From contig NZ_KB907784.1 in assembly GCF_000382185.1 (NCBI RefSeq), positions 1,080,902 through 1,144,901 on the forward strand: a DNA stretch of 64,000 nucleotides. Direction: 5' to 3'. The notes under the pieces were generated by a model. The model did no database searches. It was given only the letters and a program-made list of their open reading frames with translations, and was not told the DNA's origin. The stretch is from Bordetella sp. FB-8. Lineage in GTDB: Bacteria > Pseudomonadota > Gammaproteobacteria > Burkholderiales > Burkholderiaceae_B. Made by a program: the position numbers and the translations under genes. Position 1 is the first letter of the stretch, and each line of letters begins with the position of its first letter. Shown here one piece after another: positions 18,705-27,053 of this stretch.

Positions 18705-19118
18705 ATGTCCCGCACACGGCGCCTGCTCGACCTGATCCAGATCCTGCGCGGCCACCGGTTTCCCATTGCCGGCGAGCGACTGGCCGAGCAGCTTGGCATC
18801 AGCCTTCGCACGCTGTACCGGGATATCCGCAGCCTGCAGGAACAAGGCGCCCACATCGACGGCGCGCCCGGGCTGGGCTATCTCCTGCGTCCCGGCTTCA
18901 TGTTGCCGCCCCTGATGTTCTCGGAAGAGGAGATCGAGGCCCTGGTACTCGTGGCCTGGTGCGAGCTGCGCCAGGGGTTCCGCCATTTCCGCACGGACCA
19001 CATCAGCGCGATGGAAACCTTGCCGCAGCGCTACCCTCGGCGCCGGCAGGCTTTGCTCAAGGCATGGCGCGAGCAGGAAGGCCTCTTGCGGCGTAATCCC
19101 ACTGCTGACAAAAATTGA
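18705..19118 (+). CDS. YafY-type HTH regulator with internal deletion of the WYL core
   Basis: Residues 1-60 are a normal HTH_11 winged helix (LAEQLGISLRTLYRDIRSLQ), and 62-80 begin the usual linker (PPLMFSEEEIEALVLV). The text then jumps straight to the family's C-terminal segment (AWCELRQGFRHFRTDHISAM). The family is normally about 220-240 aa; here it is 137 aa, so roughly 90-100 residues of the effector-binding WYL domain are missing with the frame preserved. DNA binding may survive while ligand control is lost. It precedes a VOC-domain gene, a common YafY partner. Confidence 0.75.
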   Translation: MSRTRRLLDLIQILRGHRFPIAGERLAEQLGISLRTLYRDIRSLQEQGAHIDGAPGLGYLLRPGFMLPPLMFSEEEIEALVLVAWCELRQGFRHFRTDHISAMETLPQRYPRRRQALLKAWREQEGLLRRNPTADKN

Positions 19119-19126
19119 CAGCAGTG
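19100..19126. promoter_or_regulatory. Palindromic operator candidate between YafY regulator and VOC gene
   Basis: CACTGCTG and CAGCAGTG form a perfect 8-bp inverted repeat separated by 11 bp, with the near-symmetric extension TGACA/TTGACA inside. It overlaps the regulator's stop codon and lies 57 bp before the VOC start. TGCTGACA-type palindromes are what I would expect for a YafY-family site, but binding is inferred. Confidence 0.5.
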
Positions 19127-19183
19127 CGGTCTAGCATGCATTCCGAGGCAATTGACCGCCTCGCCTCTTTCCGGAGCACACGC

Positions 19184-19555
19184 ATGCGCGACCCGAACTA
19201 CTGCCTTCTGTATGTGAACGACCCGGCCGCCAGCACGGCCTTCTATGCGGGCCTGCTGGGCAAGCGCCCGGTCGAAGCCTCGCCGACCTTCGCGCTGTTT
19301 GTCCTCGGATCGGGCATCATGCTGGGGCTGTGGTCCCGCCATGCGGTCGAGCCCGCGGCAAGCGCCTCGGGCGGCGGCGCAGAACTGGCTTTTCCGGTCG
19401 ACAGCGATGCCGAGGTCGACACCGTCTATGCGGACTGGCGCGCCCGGCGCCTGGCCATCGCCCAAGCGCCGACCCGCATGGATTTCGGCTACACCTTCGT
19501 CGCCACGGACCCCGATGGGCATCGCCTGCGCGTTTTCTCGCCTGCGCCGCAATAA
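19184..19555 (+). CDS. VOC (glyoxalase/bleomycin-resistance fold) family protein
   Basis: A 123-aa vicinal-oxygen-chelate protein with two beta-alpha-beta-beta-beta modules. It starts RDPNYCLLYVNDPAASTAFYAGLLG and ends DFGYTFVATDPDGHRLRVFSP, the usual paired-module landmarks. Members include antibiotic-binding (PhnB-like) proteins and lyases; the ligand is unknown. The start is at 19184, with CGGAG upstream; the longer frame from 19115 would overlap the operator palindrome and the regulator stop. Presumably controlled by the adjacent YafY-type regulator. Confidence 0.82.
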   Translation: MRDPNYCLLYVNDPAASTAFYAGLLGKRPVEASPTFALFVLGSGIMLGLWSRHAVEPAASASGGGAELAFPVDSDAEVDTVYADWRARRLAIAQAPTRMDFGYTFVATDPDGHRLRVFSPAPQ

Positions 19556-19636
19556 GCCCAGGCCGGCCTGTTGCCTAAAGCATCTTTACAGCCGCGCGGG
19601 ACGGCCTTGACAGCCTGGATAGAGCGGACGCCCGCC

Positions 19637-20149
19637 TCAAGCCTTGACCAGCTCACGCTCGGCCTTTTTCATCTTGGTCTTGATGCGGTTGCGCTTGAGC
19701 GCAGACAGGTATTCGACGAAGACCTTGCCTTCCAGGTGGTCCATCTCGTGCTGCACGCAGACGGCCAGAAGGCCTTCGGCTTGCATTTCGTAGGGGCGGC
19801 CTTCCTCGTCCAGCGCCGTGAAGCGGATGCGCTCGGCGCGCTCGACCTCGTCGTAAATGCCGGGCACCGACAGGCAGCCTTCCTCGACCGCCTTGACGGT
19901 CTCGCTCTTCCAGGTGATCTCGGGGTTGATCAGCACCAGCAGGTCGCGGCCCTCGTCCGACACGTCGATGACGATGACGCGCTCATGCACGTCGACCTGC
20001 GTCGCCGCCAGGCCCACGCCGGGCGCTTCGTACATGGTGTCGGCCATATCGCGCACCAGCTTGCGGATGCGCTCGTCCACCACCGCGACCGGCTTGGCTT
20101 TCTTGTGCAAGCGGGCATCGGGATAGCGCAGGATGGTAAGCAAGGCCAT
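19637..20149 (-). CDS. def: Peptide deformylase
   Basis: Removes the N-formyl group from nascent polypeptides (Fe2+/Zn2+ hydrolase). The 170-aa protein carries all three family motifs: GVGLAATQ (residues 44-51), EGCLSVP with the metal-ligand Cys, and HEMDHLEG with two His ligands and catalytic Glu. It runs toward fmt, from which an accessory block now separates it, and is divergent from dprA. Confidence 0.97.
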   Translation of the reverse strand: MALLTILRYPDARLHKKAKPVAVVDERIRKLVRDMADTMYEAPGVGLAATQVDVHERVIVIDVSDEGRDLLVLINPEITWKSETVKAVEEGCLSVPGIYDEVERAERIRFTALDEEGRPYEMQAEGLLAVCVQHEMDHLEGKVFVEYLSALKRNRIKTKMKKAERELVKA

Positions 20150-20187
20150 GATGAAAAACGGAAAACGTTGAAAATTTCAATGGCACT

Positions 20188-20216
20188 ATGATAATCGATT
20201 AGCCCATTGATTTCTA
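20188..20216 (-). promoter_or_regulatory. def: Likely def promoter
   Basis: On the minus strand a -35 TAGAAA (20211-20216) and a -10 TATCAT (20188-20193) are 17 bp apart in an otherwise AT-rich pocket. The 10-bp palindrome TAATCGATTA (20192-20201) overlaps the -10. Transcription would start about 30-35 nt before the def start codon. Confidence 0.4.
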
Positions 20217-20374
20217 ATCGCTTTTTCCTAATTCCAGGATAGAGCGGGACAACAGCCGGGTGGCGCGGGCGCCGCAAATCGTGCCGCAAACCCGTCACGC
20301 TGGCGACCCTGGGCACGGCCCGCCCATGCGACACTAGCGTGCTGTTCCGCTCCCACATTCCCGCCGGCGCGCCC

Positions 20375-21511
20375 ATGCCGCTCACGCACACCCACGACGA
20401 ACTTTCCGCCTGGCTGCGCCTGTCGCTCGAACCCGATCTGGGTCCGTCGCTGGCCTACGCCCTGCTGTCCGCCCTGGGCGAACCCGCGCAGATCTACGCC
20501 CGCCGGTCCACCGAGCTGATGCGGCACGTCCCGCAGAGCCTGGCCCTGCAGCTCGCAGCCGGACCGCCGGCCGAGATCGGCGCCCAGATCGAGGCCACGC
20601 TGCGCTGGGTGGACGAACCGGGCCGGCACATCCTCACGCTGGCCGATTCCGCTTACCCCAAGCAGCTGCTCACCATCGCCGACCCGCCGCTGCTGCTCTA
20701 TGTGGCGGGGGACCCCGCGCAACTGTCCAAACCCGGCCTGGCCGTGGTGGGTACGCGCAACGCCACGCCCGGGGGTGCGGAAAACGCCCGCGCCTTCTCG
20801 CGCCACCTGGCCGCGCAAGGCTGGAGCGTGGTCAGCGGGCTGGCGCTGGGCATAGACGGCGCCGCGCACGAGGGCGCCCTGGCCGCCGGCCCTCAGGGCG
20901 CGGGAACCACAGCGGTGATGGGCACCGGCATCGACCGCATCTATCCGGCCGCGCATCGCGATCTGGCGTACCGCATCGCGGCGCAAGGCGCGCTGGTCAG
21001 CGAGTTTGCATTGGGCACCCCGGTGCGGCCGTTCCACTTTCCGCGCCGCAATCGTCTGGTGGCCGGCTTGTCGCGCGGCGTGCTGGTGGTGGAAGCCGCC
21101 CGGCAGAGTGGTTCGCTCATCACGGCCCGCCTGGCTGCTGAAAGCGGCCGCGAAGTTTTCGCCATCCCCGGTTCGATCCACTCTCCCTTGTCGCGCGGTT
21201 GCCATGCCCTGATCCGGCAGGGCGCCAAGCTGGTCGAGACGGCGCAGGACATCACGGACGAACTGGGCCTGCCCGCCCCCGGCGCCAGGCCTGTGCCGGC
21301 AAAGGCGGCGCCGGCCGCCACCCCCGCCGCGCCAGAGCACCCCCTGCTCCACGCCCTGGGTCACGACCCCCTACACCTGGATGCCCTGCAAACCCGCACG
21401 GGACTGGACACCGCCACGCTGCAGGCGCAACTGCTGGAACTGGAGCTGGCCGGGCATATCGTTCGGCTGGACGACGGGCGGTTTCAACAGCGGGCGTCGG
21501 GAAAGGCCTGA
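20375..21511 (+). CDS. dprA: DNA-processing protein DprA
   Basis: Loads RecA on incoming single-stranded DNA during transformation. The 378-aa protein has an N-terminal helical domain, the Rossmann-like core (LAVVGTRNATPGG, SGLALGIDGAAH, AVMGTGIDRIYP, ARQSGSLITARLAAE) at about 120-290, and a C-terminal winged helix (about 320-375) after an Ala/Pro linker. I use ATG 20375; a GTG at 20339 is in frame. comF at 4 kb is the other competence-type gene in the window. Confidence 0.93.
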   Translation: MPLTHTHDELSAWLRLSLEPDLGPSLAYALLSALGEPAQIYARRSTELMRHVPQSLALQLAAGPPAEIGAQIEATLRWVDEPGRHILTLADSAYPKQLLTIADPPLLLYVAGDPAQLSKPGLAVVGTRNATPGGAENARAFSRHLAAQGWSVVSGLALGIDGAAHEGALAAGPQGAGTTAVMGTGIDRIYPAAHRDLAYRIAAQGALVSEFALGTPVRPFHFPRRNRLVAGLSRGVLVVEAARQSGSLITARLAAESGREVFAIPGSIHSPLSRGCHALIRQGAKLVETAQDITDELGLPAPGARPVPAKAAPAATPAAPEHPLLHALGHDPLHLDALQTRTGLDTATLQAQLLELELAGHIVRLDDGRFQQRASGKA

Positions 21512-21597
21512 AGCATTCAGTCCCATGGCCCAATGCGGCTGCGGTCGCTTTGCGCTATCGTTGGCCCAACGACCAATCATCCGCCCCGGAGCCGAAA

Positions 21598-22506
21598 ATG
21601 TCCCTGCCTGCCCGCGTAAAACTTGTCGAGGTCGCACCGCGCGACGGCTTGCAGAACGAGAAGAACTTCATCGCCACTGAGGTCAAGGTCGAATTGGTGG
21701 AAAGGCTGGCCAATGCCGGCTTTCCCAATGTCGAGGCAGCGTCCTTCGTGTCGCCCAAGTGGGTGCCGCAGATGGCCGACGGCGCGCAAGTCATGGCAGG
21801 CATACGCCGCAAGCCGGGCACGATCTATTCGGTGCTCACGCCCAATATGCGGGGCTTCGAAGGCGCCCTGGCCGCGCGGGCCGACGAAGTGGTGATCTTC
21901 GGCGCGGCCAGCGAAGCCTTCTCGCAGCGCAACATCAACTGTTCGATCGCCGAATCCATCGCACGCTTCGAACCCGTGGCGCAGGCGGCCAAGGCCGCCG
22001 GCATGCGCCTGCGCGGCAGCATCAGCTGCGCGCTGGGCTGCCCGTACCAGGGCGAAGTACCCATCGCGTCGGTGGTGGATGTGGCGCAGCGCTTGCTGGC
22101 GCTGGGCTGCGACGAGATCGACGTGGCCGACACCATAGGCGTGGGCACCCCGTTGCTCACGCGCAAGGTCATGAGCGCCGTCACGGCCAAGATCGATCCT
22201 GCGCGCGTCTCGGGCCATTTCCACGACACCTACGGCCAGGCGCTGGCCAACATTCTGGCCACGCTGGAGACGGGCATCTCGATCTTCCATGCCTCGGTCT
22301 CGGGCCTGGGCGGCTGCCCCTACGCCAAGGGCGCCACCGGCAACGTGGCCACCGAGGACGTGGTCTACATGCTGCGCGGCCTGGGCATCGACACCGGCGT
22401 GGACTTCGACGCGCTGGTCGACATCGGCCAATGGATCTCTGGCCACCTGGACCGCAAAGGCGGCAGCCGGGCGGGCAACGCGACGGCGGCCAAACGGGCG
22501 GCTTGA
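21598..22506 (+). CDS. hmgL: Hydroxymethylglutaryl-CoA lyase
   Basis: Cleaves HMG-CoA to acetoacetate and acetyl-CoA in leucine catabolism. The 302-aa TIM-barrel protein starts VKLVEVAPRDGLQNEK (metal/substrate site) and contains the active-site cysteine signature SGLGGCPYAKGATGNVATED near residue 235-255, plus GHFHDTYG. The usual partner genes for leucine or isovaleryl-CoA catabolism are not adjacent. Followed by a bidirectional terminator. Confidence 0.93.
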   Translation: MSLPARVKLVEVAPRDGLQNEKNFIATEVKVELVERLANAGFPNVEAASFVSPKWVPQMADGAQVMAGIRRKPGTIYSVLTPNMRGFEGALAARADEVVIFGAASEAFSQRNINCSIAESIARFEPVAQAAKAAGMRLRGSISCALGCPYQGEVPIASVVDVAQRLLALGCDEIDVADTIGVGTPLLTRKVMSAVTAKIDPARVSGHFHDTYGQALANILATLETGISIFHASVSGLGGCPYAKGATGNVATEDVVYMLRGLGIDTGVDFDALVDIGQWISGHLDRKGGSRAGNATAAKRAA

Positions 22507-22544
22507 GCCGCGCGTCCCGGCCGGGAAAGCGGGCCGCGGCAGAC

Positions 22545-22569
22545 AAAGGCCGCGCAGTGCGCGGCCTTT
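22545..22569. terminator. Bidirectional terminator between hmgL and the aminotransferase gene
   Basis: AAAGGCCGCGC and GCGCGGCCTTT make a perfect 11-bp stem with a 3-nt loop. The stem ends in T on one strand and A on the other, so it can act for both convergent genes. Confidence 0.7.
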
Positions 22570-22579
22570 GCGCACGGAC

Positions 22580-23818
22580 TCAGGCGAGCGACACCGACAC
22601 CGGCTCGTTGGCTTCGCAGGCTTGAAGCGCCCGGGCCAGGCGCTGCACGCCCAGCTTCAGCAGCGCCTGGTCGACCGTGACGAAGGACAGACGCATGGCG
22701 TGCAAGTCCGCATGCCTGGACGGATCGAGATAAAAACCCCTGCCCGGCACATAGACCACTTCCTTCTCGATGGCATGGGGCAAAAGGCGCGTGGCGTCGA
22801 TGTCGCCGGTCAGGCGCACCCAGAAGAACATGCCGCCTTCGGGTTTGACGTAGCTGACCCGATCTCCCAGGATGCCCGACAGCGCACTGTCAAGCGCCTC
22901 GCAACGGGCGCCGTAGGCGGCGCGGATGCGGGGCACGTGCTGGTGATAGCGGCCACCCGCGATGTACTGCGCGGCGATTTCCTGGATCCACACCGGGTTG
23001 GACATGTCGTCCGCCGCCTTGGCGCTGACGCAGCGGCGGCGGATCTGGGCCGGCGCGATCAGCCAGCCCACGCGCATGCCCGGCGCCATGGTCTTGGACA
23101 GGGTGGACGTATAGGCCACCCACGGACGCGACTGGGCGTCGGCCAGGGCCATGATGGGCGGCACTTTCTCGCCGCTATAGCGCAGTTCGCCGTAGGGGTC
23201 GTCCTCGATCAGCAGAAAACGATGTTTGACCGCCAGCTGCAGCAATTTCAGGCGGCGCTCGCGGCTGACGGTGGCGCCGCCCGGGTTGGAGAACGAAGCC
23301 ACCACCGAAACGATCTTGGGCTTGAGGCGCGCGGCCATCTCGTCGAGCGCATCGACGTCCACGCCGGCCGACGTGGCGGCCACGCCGTGCACCGCGGCGC
23401 CGGTATAGCGAAAGGCCTGGACCGTATTGGGAAAGGCCGGGTCCTCGACGATGACATTGTCGCCCCGCTGCAGCAGCACGCGCGACAGGAGCGCCATGCC
23501 ATGCTGCGCTCCGCCCGTGACCATGATCTGGTCGGGCGCGCAGGCGATGCCGCGCTCGCCGCACAGCCCGATGAGCGCGGCCAGCAGGCTGGGCTGACCC
23601 TCGACATTGGCGTACTGCAGAAAGCCGCGCAGATTCGGCATGATCCGGTCGCAGGCTTCCTGCAGACCCTCGACATCGAAAAGCTCCGGCGCCGGATAGC
23701 CGCCCGCAAGCGATACCGTGCCGGGCCGCGATGCGTAGGGCGCCAGCGACCGGATGGGTGGGACGTAGATTTCCTTGAATGCATCGGCAAAGGCGTAATG
23801 CGGCGCGGGAGCGGACAT
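22580..23818 (-). CDS. PLP-dependent aminotransferase, fold type I
   Basis: A 412-aa aminotransferase of the LysN/2-aminoadipate (MocR-catalytic-like) group without a DNA-binding domain. It has TVSLAGGYPAPELFD near the N terminus, MVTGGAQHGMALL, VEDPAFPN, SFSNPGGATVS and the PLP-lysine segment STLSKTMAPGMRVGW, then an Arg-containing C-terminal region (LHAMRLSFV). Substrate specificity cannot be assigned. The frame is open far upstream on this strand, but only this part is coding; the remainder is antisense to yggS and the kinase gene. Confidence 0.88.
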   Translation of the reverse strand: MSAPAPHYAFADAFKEIYVPPIRSLAPYASRPGTVSLAGGYPAPELFDVEGLQEACDRIMPNLRGFLQYANVEGQPSLLAALIGLCGERGIACAPDQIMVTGGAQHGMALLSRVLLQRGDNVIVEDPAFPNTVQAFRYTGAAVHGVAATSAGVDVDALDEMAARLKPKIVSVVASFSNPGGATVSRERRLKLLQLAVKHRFLLIEDDPYGELRYSGEKVPPIMALADAQSRPWVAYTSTLSKTMAPGMRVGWLIAPAQIRRRCVSAKAADDMSNPVWIQEIAAQYIAGGRYHQHVPRIRAAYGARCEALDSALSGILGDRVSYVKPEGGMFFWVRLTGDIDATRLLPHAIEKEVVYVPGRGFYLDPSRHADLHAMRLSFVTVDQALLKLGVQRLARALQACEANEPVSVSLA

Positions 23819-23929
23819 GAGGATGGGCACGGTGGGATAAACGCGTAGGATAATGATCGCGTTCCCAATTACCCGCAACACCTCGCACGGCGGCGTTGCA
23901 CATCCGTTTTCCACACCCGCTTTCACGCC

Positions 23930-24664
23930 ATGACCGACGCCACGCTTTTGCCCTGCTCCGACGACACGCTGGCCGCGCGCCTGGCGGCCATCCGCGCGCG
24001 CATGGCCGCCGCCTGCGCGCGCGCCGGCCGGCCGGCCGACAGTGTGGCGCTGCTGCCTGTGAGCAAAACCTTCGGCGTCGATCTGATCCGCCAAGCGGCC
24101 GGCCTGGGCCTGACCCGCTTCGGCGAAAACAAGACCCAGGAAATCCGCCAGAAAGCCGATCCCTTGGCCGACCTGGGCCTGCAATGGGTGTTGATCGGCC
24201 ACCTGCAGACCAACAAAGCCAAGGAAGCCGCGCGCGATGCGGCCGAAGTGCAATCGCTGGATCGCCTGGACCTGGCCCAGGCCCTGCAGCGGCGCCTGGA
24301 CCTGGAAGGCCGCGCCATCGACGTGCTGGTGCAGGTCAAGACCTCGTCCGAAGACAGCAAATCCGGCCTGCCGCCCGCCGATCTGGCCGGCTTCCTGCGC
24401 ACCGTGGCGCGCGACTATCCGACCTTGCGCGTCAAGGGATTGATGACCCTGGCAGTCAACTCCGACGACCCGCACGCGGTGCGCGCCTGTTTTCGCCAGC
24501 TGCGCCAATTGCGCGACACGATGCGCGGCGCGGACATCGCCGGCATCGAACTGGACCGTCTCTCCATGGGCATGAGCGGCGATTTCGAACTGGCCATCGA
24601 AGAAGGATCGACCGAAGTCAGGATAGGCAGCGCCCTGTTCGGCGCGCGCCACTATCCCGCGTAG
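23930..24664 (+). CDS. yggS: YggS/PLPBP-family pyridoxal phosphate homeostasis protein
   Basis: A 244-aa TIM-barrel PLP carrier that helps keep vitamin B6 and amino-acid pools balanced and has no known catalytic activity. PLP lysine lies in PVSKTF (Lys47), followed by RFGENKTQEI, WVLIGHLQTNKAK, GLMTLA and a phosphate-binding MGMSGDFELAIEEGSTEVRIGSALFG end. It is divergent from a PLP aminotransferase gene, 111 bp away. Confidence 0.93.
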   Translation: MTDATLLPCSDDTLAARLAAIRARMAAACARAGRPADSVALLPVSKTFGVDLIRQAAGLGLTRFGENKTQEIRQKADPLADLGLQWVLIGHLQTNKAKEAARDAAEVQSLDRLDLAQALQRRLDLEGRAIDVLVQVKTSSEDSKSGLPPADLAGFLRTVARDYPTLRVKGLMTLAVNSDDPHAVRACFRQLRQLRDTMRGADIAGIELDRLSMGMSGDFELAIEEGSTEVRIGSALFGARHYPA

Positions 24665-24736
24665 GCCATCGCGCCCGCTTGCGCGCCAACGCGCAATCCC
24701 GCAACATCGCGCATCGCCACTACCAGGACGCAGGCC

Positions 24737-26209
24737 ATGTTCGAAGAAGCAGAAGCAGACCCAAGTCTGGCCAAAAAAATCTTCGATCGCCGGGAGCTGC
24801 GCCTGCGCACCGCGCTGCTGAACGCGCAATACAGTCTGCTGAGTCGCGCGGATCGGACGCTGCTCGTGGTCATCGCCGGCATCGCCGGCTCGGGCAAGGG
24901 CGACGCCGTCAATCTCATGAACGCATGGATGGATCCGCGCCACATCCACACCCTGGCCTTCGACACGCCCTCGCCGGCACAGTCGCAGTACCCGCCCTTT
25001 TGGCGCTACTGGAACGCGCTGACCGCGAAAGGCCGCATCGGCATCGTGTTCGGCTCCTGGTATGTGCCCTTGCTGAAAGAGGCCGCGCGCAAGCGCCCCG
25101 ATGCCGACTTCATCGAACGGGAGGCCGAACGCATACGCCGCCTGGAGGCCACGCTCTCGGCCAACGGCGTGCAGATCGTCAAACTCTGGTATCACATGTC
25201 CGCGCAAGCCCAGTGCGCGCGCACCCAAGCCTTGCTGTCCAGCCCGGAGACCGCCTGGAAGGTAATGCCCGAGGACCTCAAGGTGCCCAAACAATTCGAG
25301 CGCCTGCGCAATGCCGGGCTGGCCGCGATCGAGCGCACCGACATGCCTGCCGCGCCCTGGACCGTCGTGCCCGCCGCCGACACGCCGCTGCGCCACCTGC
25401 GCACGGCGCAGATCCTGCTGGCGGCGCTGCGCCGCCAGCAGGCGCCTCGTCCCGCGCGCGCCCAAGCCGCGGCAGGCAAATCCACGCGGCGCATACGCGA
25501 TCGGCTGGGCGAAGTCGACTACGAGGCGCTGGTGGACAAGAACGATTACGAGATCGAGCTGGGCTTGCTGCAGGGCCGGCTGGCGCGGGCCACACGCTCG
25601 CCCAGATTCCATAAAGACCACTCCCTGGTGTTGGTCTTCGAGGGCCAGGACGCCGCGGGCAAAGGCGGCGCCATCCGGCGGGTCACCCATGCGCTGGATG
25701 CGCGGCAGTTCGAGATCACACCCGTTTCGGCGCCCAACTCCGACGACCTGGCGCATCCCTACCTATGGCGGTTCTGGCGCCATGTACCCCGGCCCGGCCG
25801 CATCGCCATCTTCGACCGCAGCTGGTACGGCCGGGTGCTGGTCGAACGCGTGGAAGGCTACGCGGCGCCGAGCGACTGGCGCCGCGCCTATGGCGAGATC
25901 AACGACTTCGAGGCGCAGCTGGCCGACAAGGGCGCAATCGTCTTGAAGTTCTGGCTGGCCGTGACGCAGGACGTGCAGCTCGCACGATTCAAGGAGCGCG
26001 AGCACTCGCCCTTCAAGAACTTCAAGATCACGCCCGACGACTGGCGCAACCGCAAGCGCTGGAACGACTACGCGCGGGCCGCCAACGAGATGCTGGCCCG
26101 CACCGACACCCCGGCTGCGCCCTGGAATTTGATATCGGCCAACGACAAGCGCTATGCTCGGCTGCAGGTATTGCGCCAAATCGTCCATGCGATAGAGACG
26201 CGCCTTTAA
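24737..26209 (+). CDS. pap: Polyphosphate:AMP phosphotransferase (two-domain PPK2)
   Basis: A 490-aa protein with two tandem PPK2 domains. Domain 1 (about 30-240) has a Walker-A-like GIAGSGKGDAVN; domain 2 (about 260-490) has EGQDAAGKGGAIRR and FDRSWYGRVLVERVEGY. Two-domain PPK2 proteins phosphorylate AMP to ADP with polyphosphate. In both loops the P-loop Lys is present; which domain is active is not certain, though in characterised relatives the C-terminal half carries catalysis. Stands alone between yggS and the nucleosidase gene. Confidence 0.88.
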   Translation: MFEEAEADPSLAKKIFDRRELRLRTALLNAQYSLLSRADRTLLVVIAGIAGSGKGDAVNLMNAWMDPRHIHTLAFDTPSPAQSQYPPFWRYWNALTAKGRIGIVFGSWYVPLLKEAARKRPDADFIEREAERIRRLEATLSANGVQIVKLWYHMSAQAQCARTQALLSSPETAWKVMPEDLKVPKQFERLRNAGLAAIERTDMPAAPWTVVPAADTPLRHLRTAQILLAALRRQQAPRPARAQAAAGKSTRRIRDRLGEVDYEALVDKNDYEIELGLLQGRLARATRSPRFHKDHSLVLVFEGQDAAGKGGAIRRVTHALDARQFEITPVSAPNSDDLAHPYLWRFWRHVPRPGRIAIFDRSWYGRVLVERVEGYAAPSDWRRAYGEINDFEAQLADKGAIVLKFWLAVTQDVQLARFKEREHSPFKNFKITPDDWRNRKRWNDYARAANEMLARTDTPAAPWNLISANDKRYARLQVLRQIVHAIETRL

Positions 26210-26253
26210 TTTTTTAGCGCGGCAACCCGCCTTACCTTGCCCGGGAGTCCCTC

Positions 26254-27015
26254 ATCAAAACCCTAGGCATCCTCGCGGCCCTTGCCGAAGAAGTCAGCGC
26301 GCTGCTGCAAGAGATGGGTCCCAGCGCCCACACACAGCGCATCGGCATGCGTGACTATCATCAAGGCGTGCTGTACGGCCAGCCTTGCGTGATCGTGCTC
26401 ACCCGGGTGGGCAAGGTGGCGGCGGCCACCACCACCGCCACACTGCTGCGCGAGTTCAATGTCGAGCGCGTGGTGTTCACCGGCGTGGCGGGCGGAATCG
26501 CCGAGAACGTGAAAGTAGGCGACGTGGTGATCGGCAGCGCGCTGGTACAGCACGACCTGGACGCGCGGCCGTTCTTTCCGCGTTTCGAGGTGCCGCTGCT
26601 GCACACCAGCCGCTTCGCCACGTCGGACGCGCTATCGGCGCTGCTGCTGCGCTGCGCCGCCGAGTTCCTGGCCGAACAACCCGCCGCGCCCGCCGCGCAC
26701 CTGGGCCTGATCGCCACCGGCGACCAGTTCCTCAACAGCACCGACGCCGTGGCGCAGCTGCGTAGCGCCGTGCCCGAAGCCCTGTGCGTGGAAATGGAAG
26801 GCGCGGCCGTGGCCCAGGTCTGCCACGAGTTCCGCGTGCCCTGCGCCGTGATGCGCACCGTCTCGGACCGGGCCGACGACGATTCGCACATCGACTTTCC
26901 CCTCTTCCTGCGTGAGGTCGCCAGCGTGTACTCGGCGGGCATCCTGCGCCGCTTCCTGGCCGCGCTGCCCAGACTGACCCAGGCCGAAGAATCCTTCGAT
27001 ACCCCGCTGGCCTGA
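26254..27015 (+). CDS. 5'-methylthioadenosine/S-adenosylhomocysteine nucleosidase with non-canonical ATC start
   Basis: Hydrolyses MTA/SAH to adenine and the thioribose product. The protein reads KTLGILAALAEEVSALL at its N terminus (catalytic Glu in AEE), GVAGGIAENVKVGD, TGDQFLNS and VEMEGAAVAQV with the ribose-binding Glu, and ends with SDRADDD. No ATG, GTG or TTG occurs in frame between the upstream stop (26215) and the ATG at 26314, which would delete the catalytic Glu. An ATC at 26254 stands exactly where the family Met belongs, 6 nt after GGGAG. The ATC is either a rare start codon or a start-loss mutation. Confidence 0.7.
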   Translation: MKTLGILAALAEEVSALLQEMGPSAHTQRIGMRDYHQGVLYGQPCVIVLTRVGKVAAATTTATLLREFNVERVVFTGVAGGIAENVKVGDVVIGSALVQHDLDARPFFPRFEVPLLHTSRFATSDALSALLLRCAAEFLAEQPAAPAAHLGLIATGDQFLNSTDAVAQLRSAVPEALCVEMEGAAVAQVCHEFRVPCAVMRTVSDRADDDSHIDFPLFLREVASVYSAGILRRFLAALPRLTQAEESFDTPLA

Positions 27016-27023
27016 ACACGCTG

Positions 27024-27053
27024 CCCATCCATGCGCCTCCCATCCATGCGCCT
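27024..27053 (+). repeat. Perfect 15-bp tandem duplication spanning the ung start codon
   Basis: CCCATCCATGCGCCT occurs twice without a gap (27024-27038, 27039-27053). It creates two in-frame ATGs (27031, 27046), giving MRLPSMRLF instead of a single MRLF start. Confidence 0.9.

Noticed and set aside
22580..25756. 1058-codon open frame on the minus strand
   Set aside because: Only the last 413 codons (up to 23818) match an aminotransferase. The remainder is antisense to yggS and the polyphosphate phosphotransferase and has shadow-type composition.
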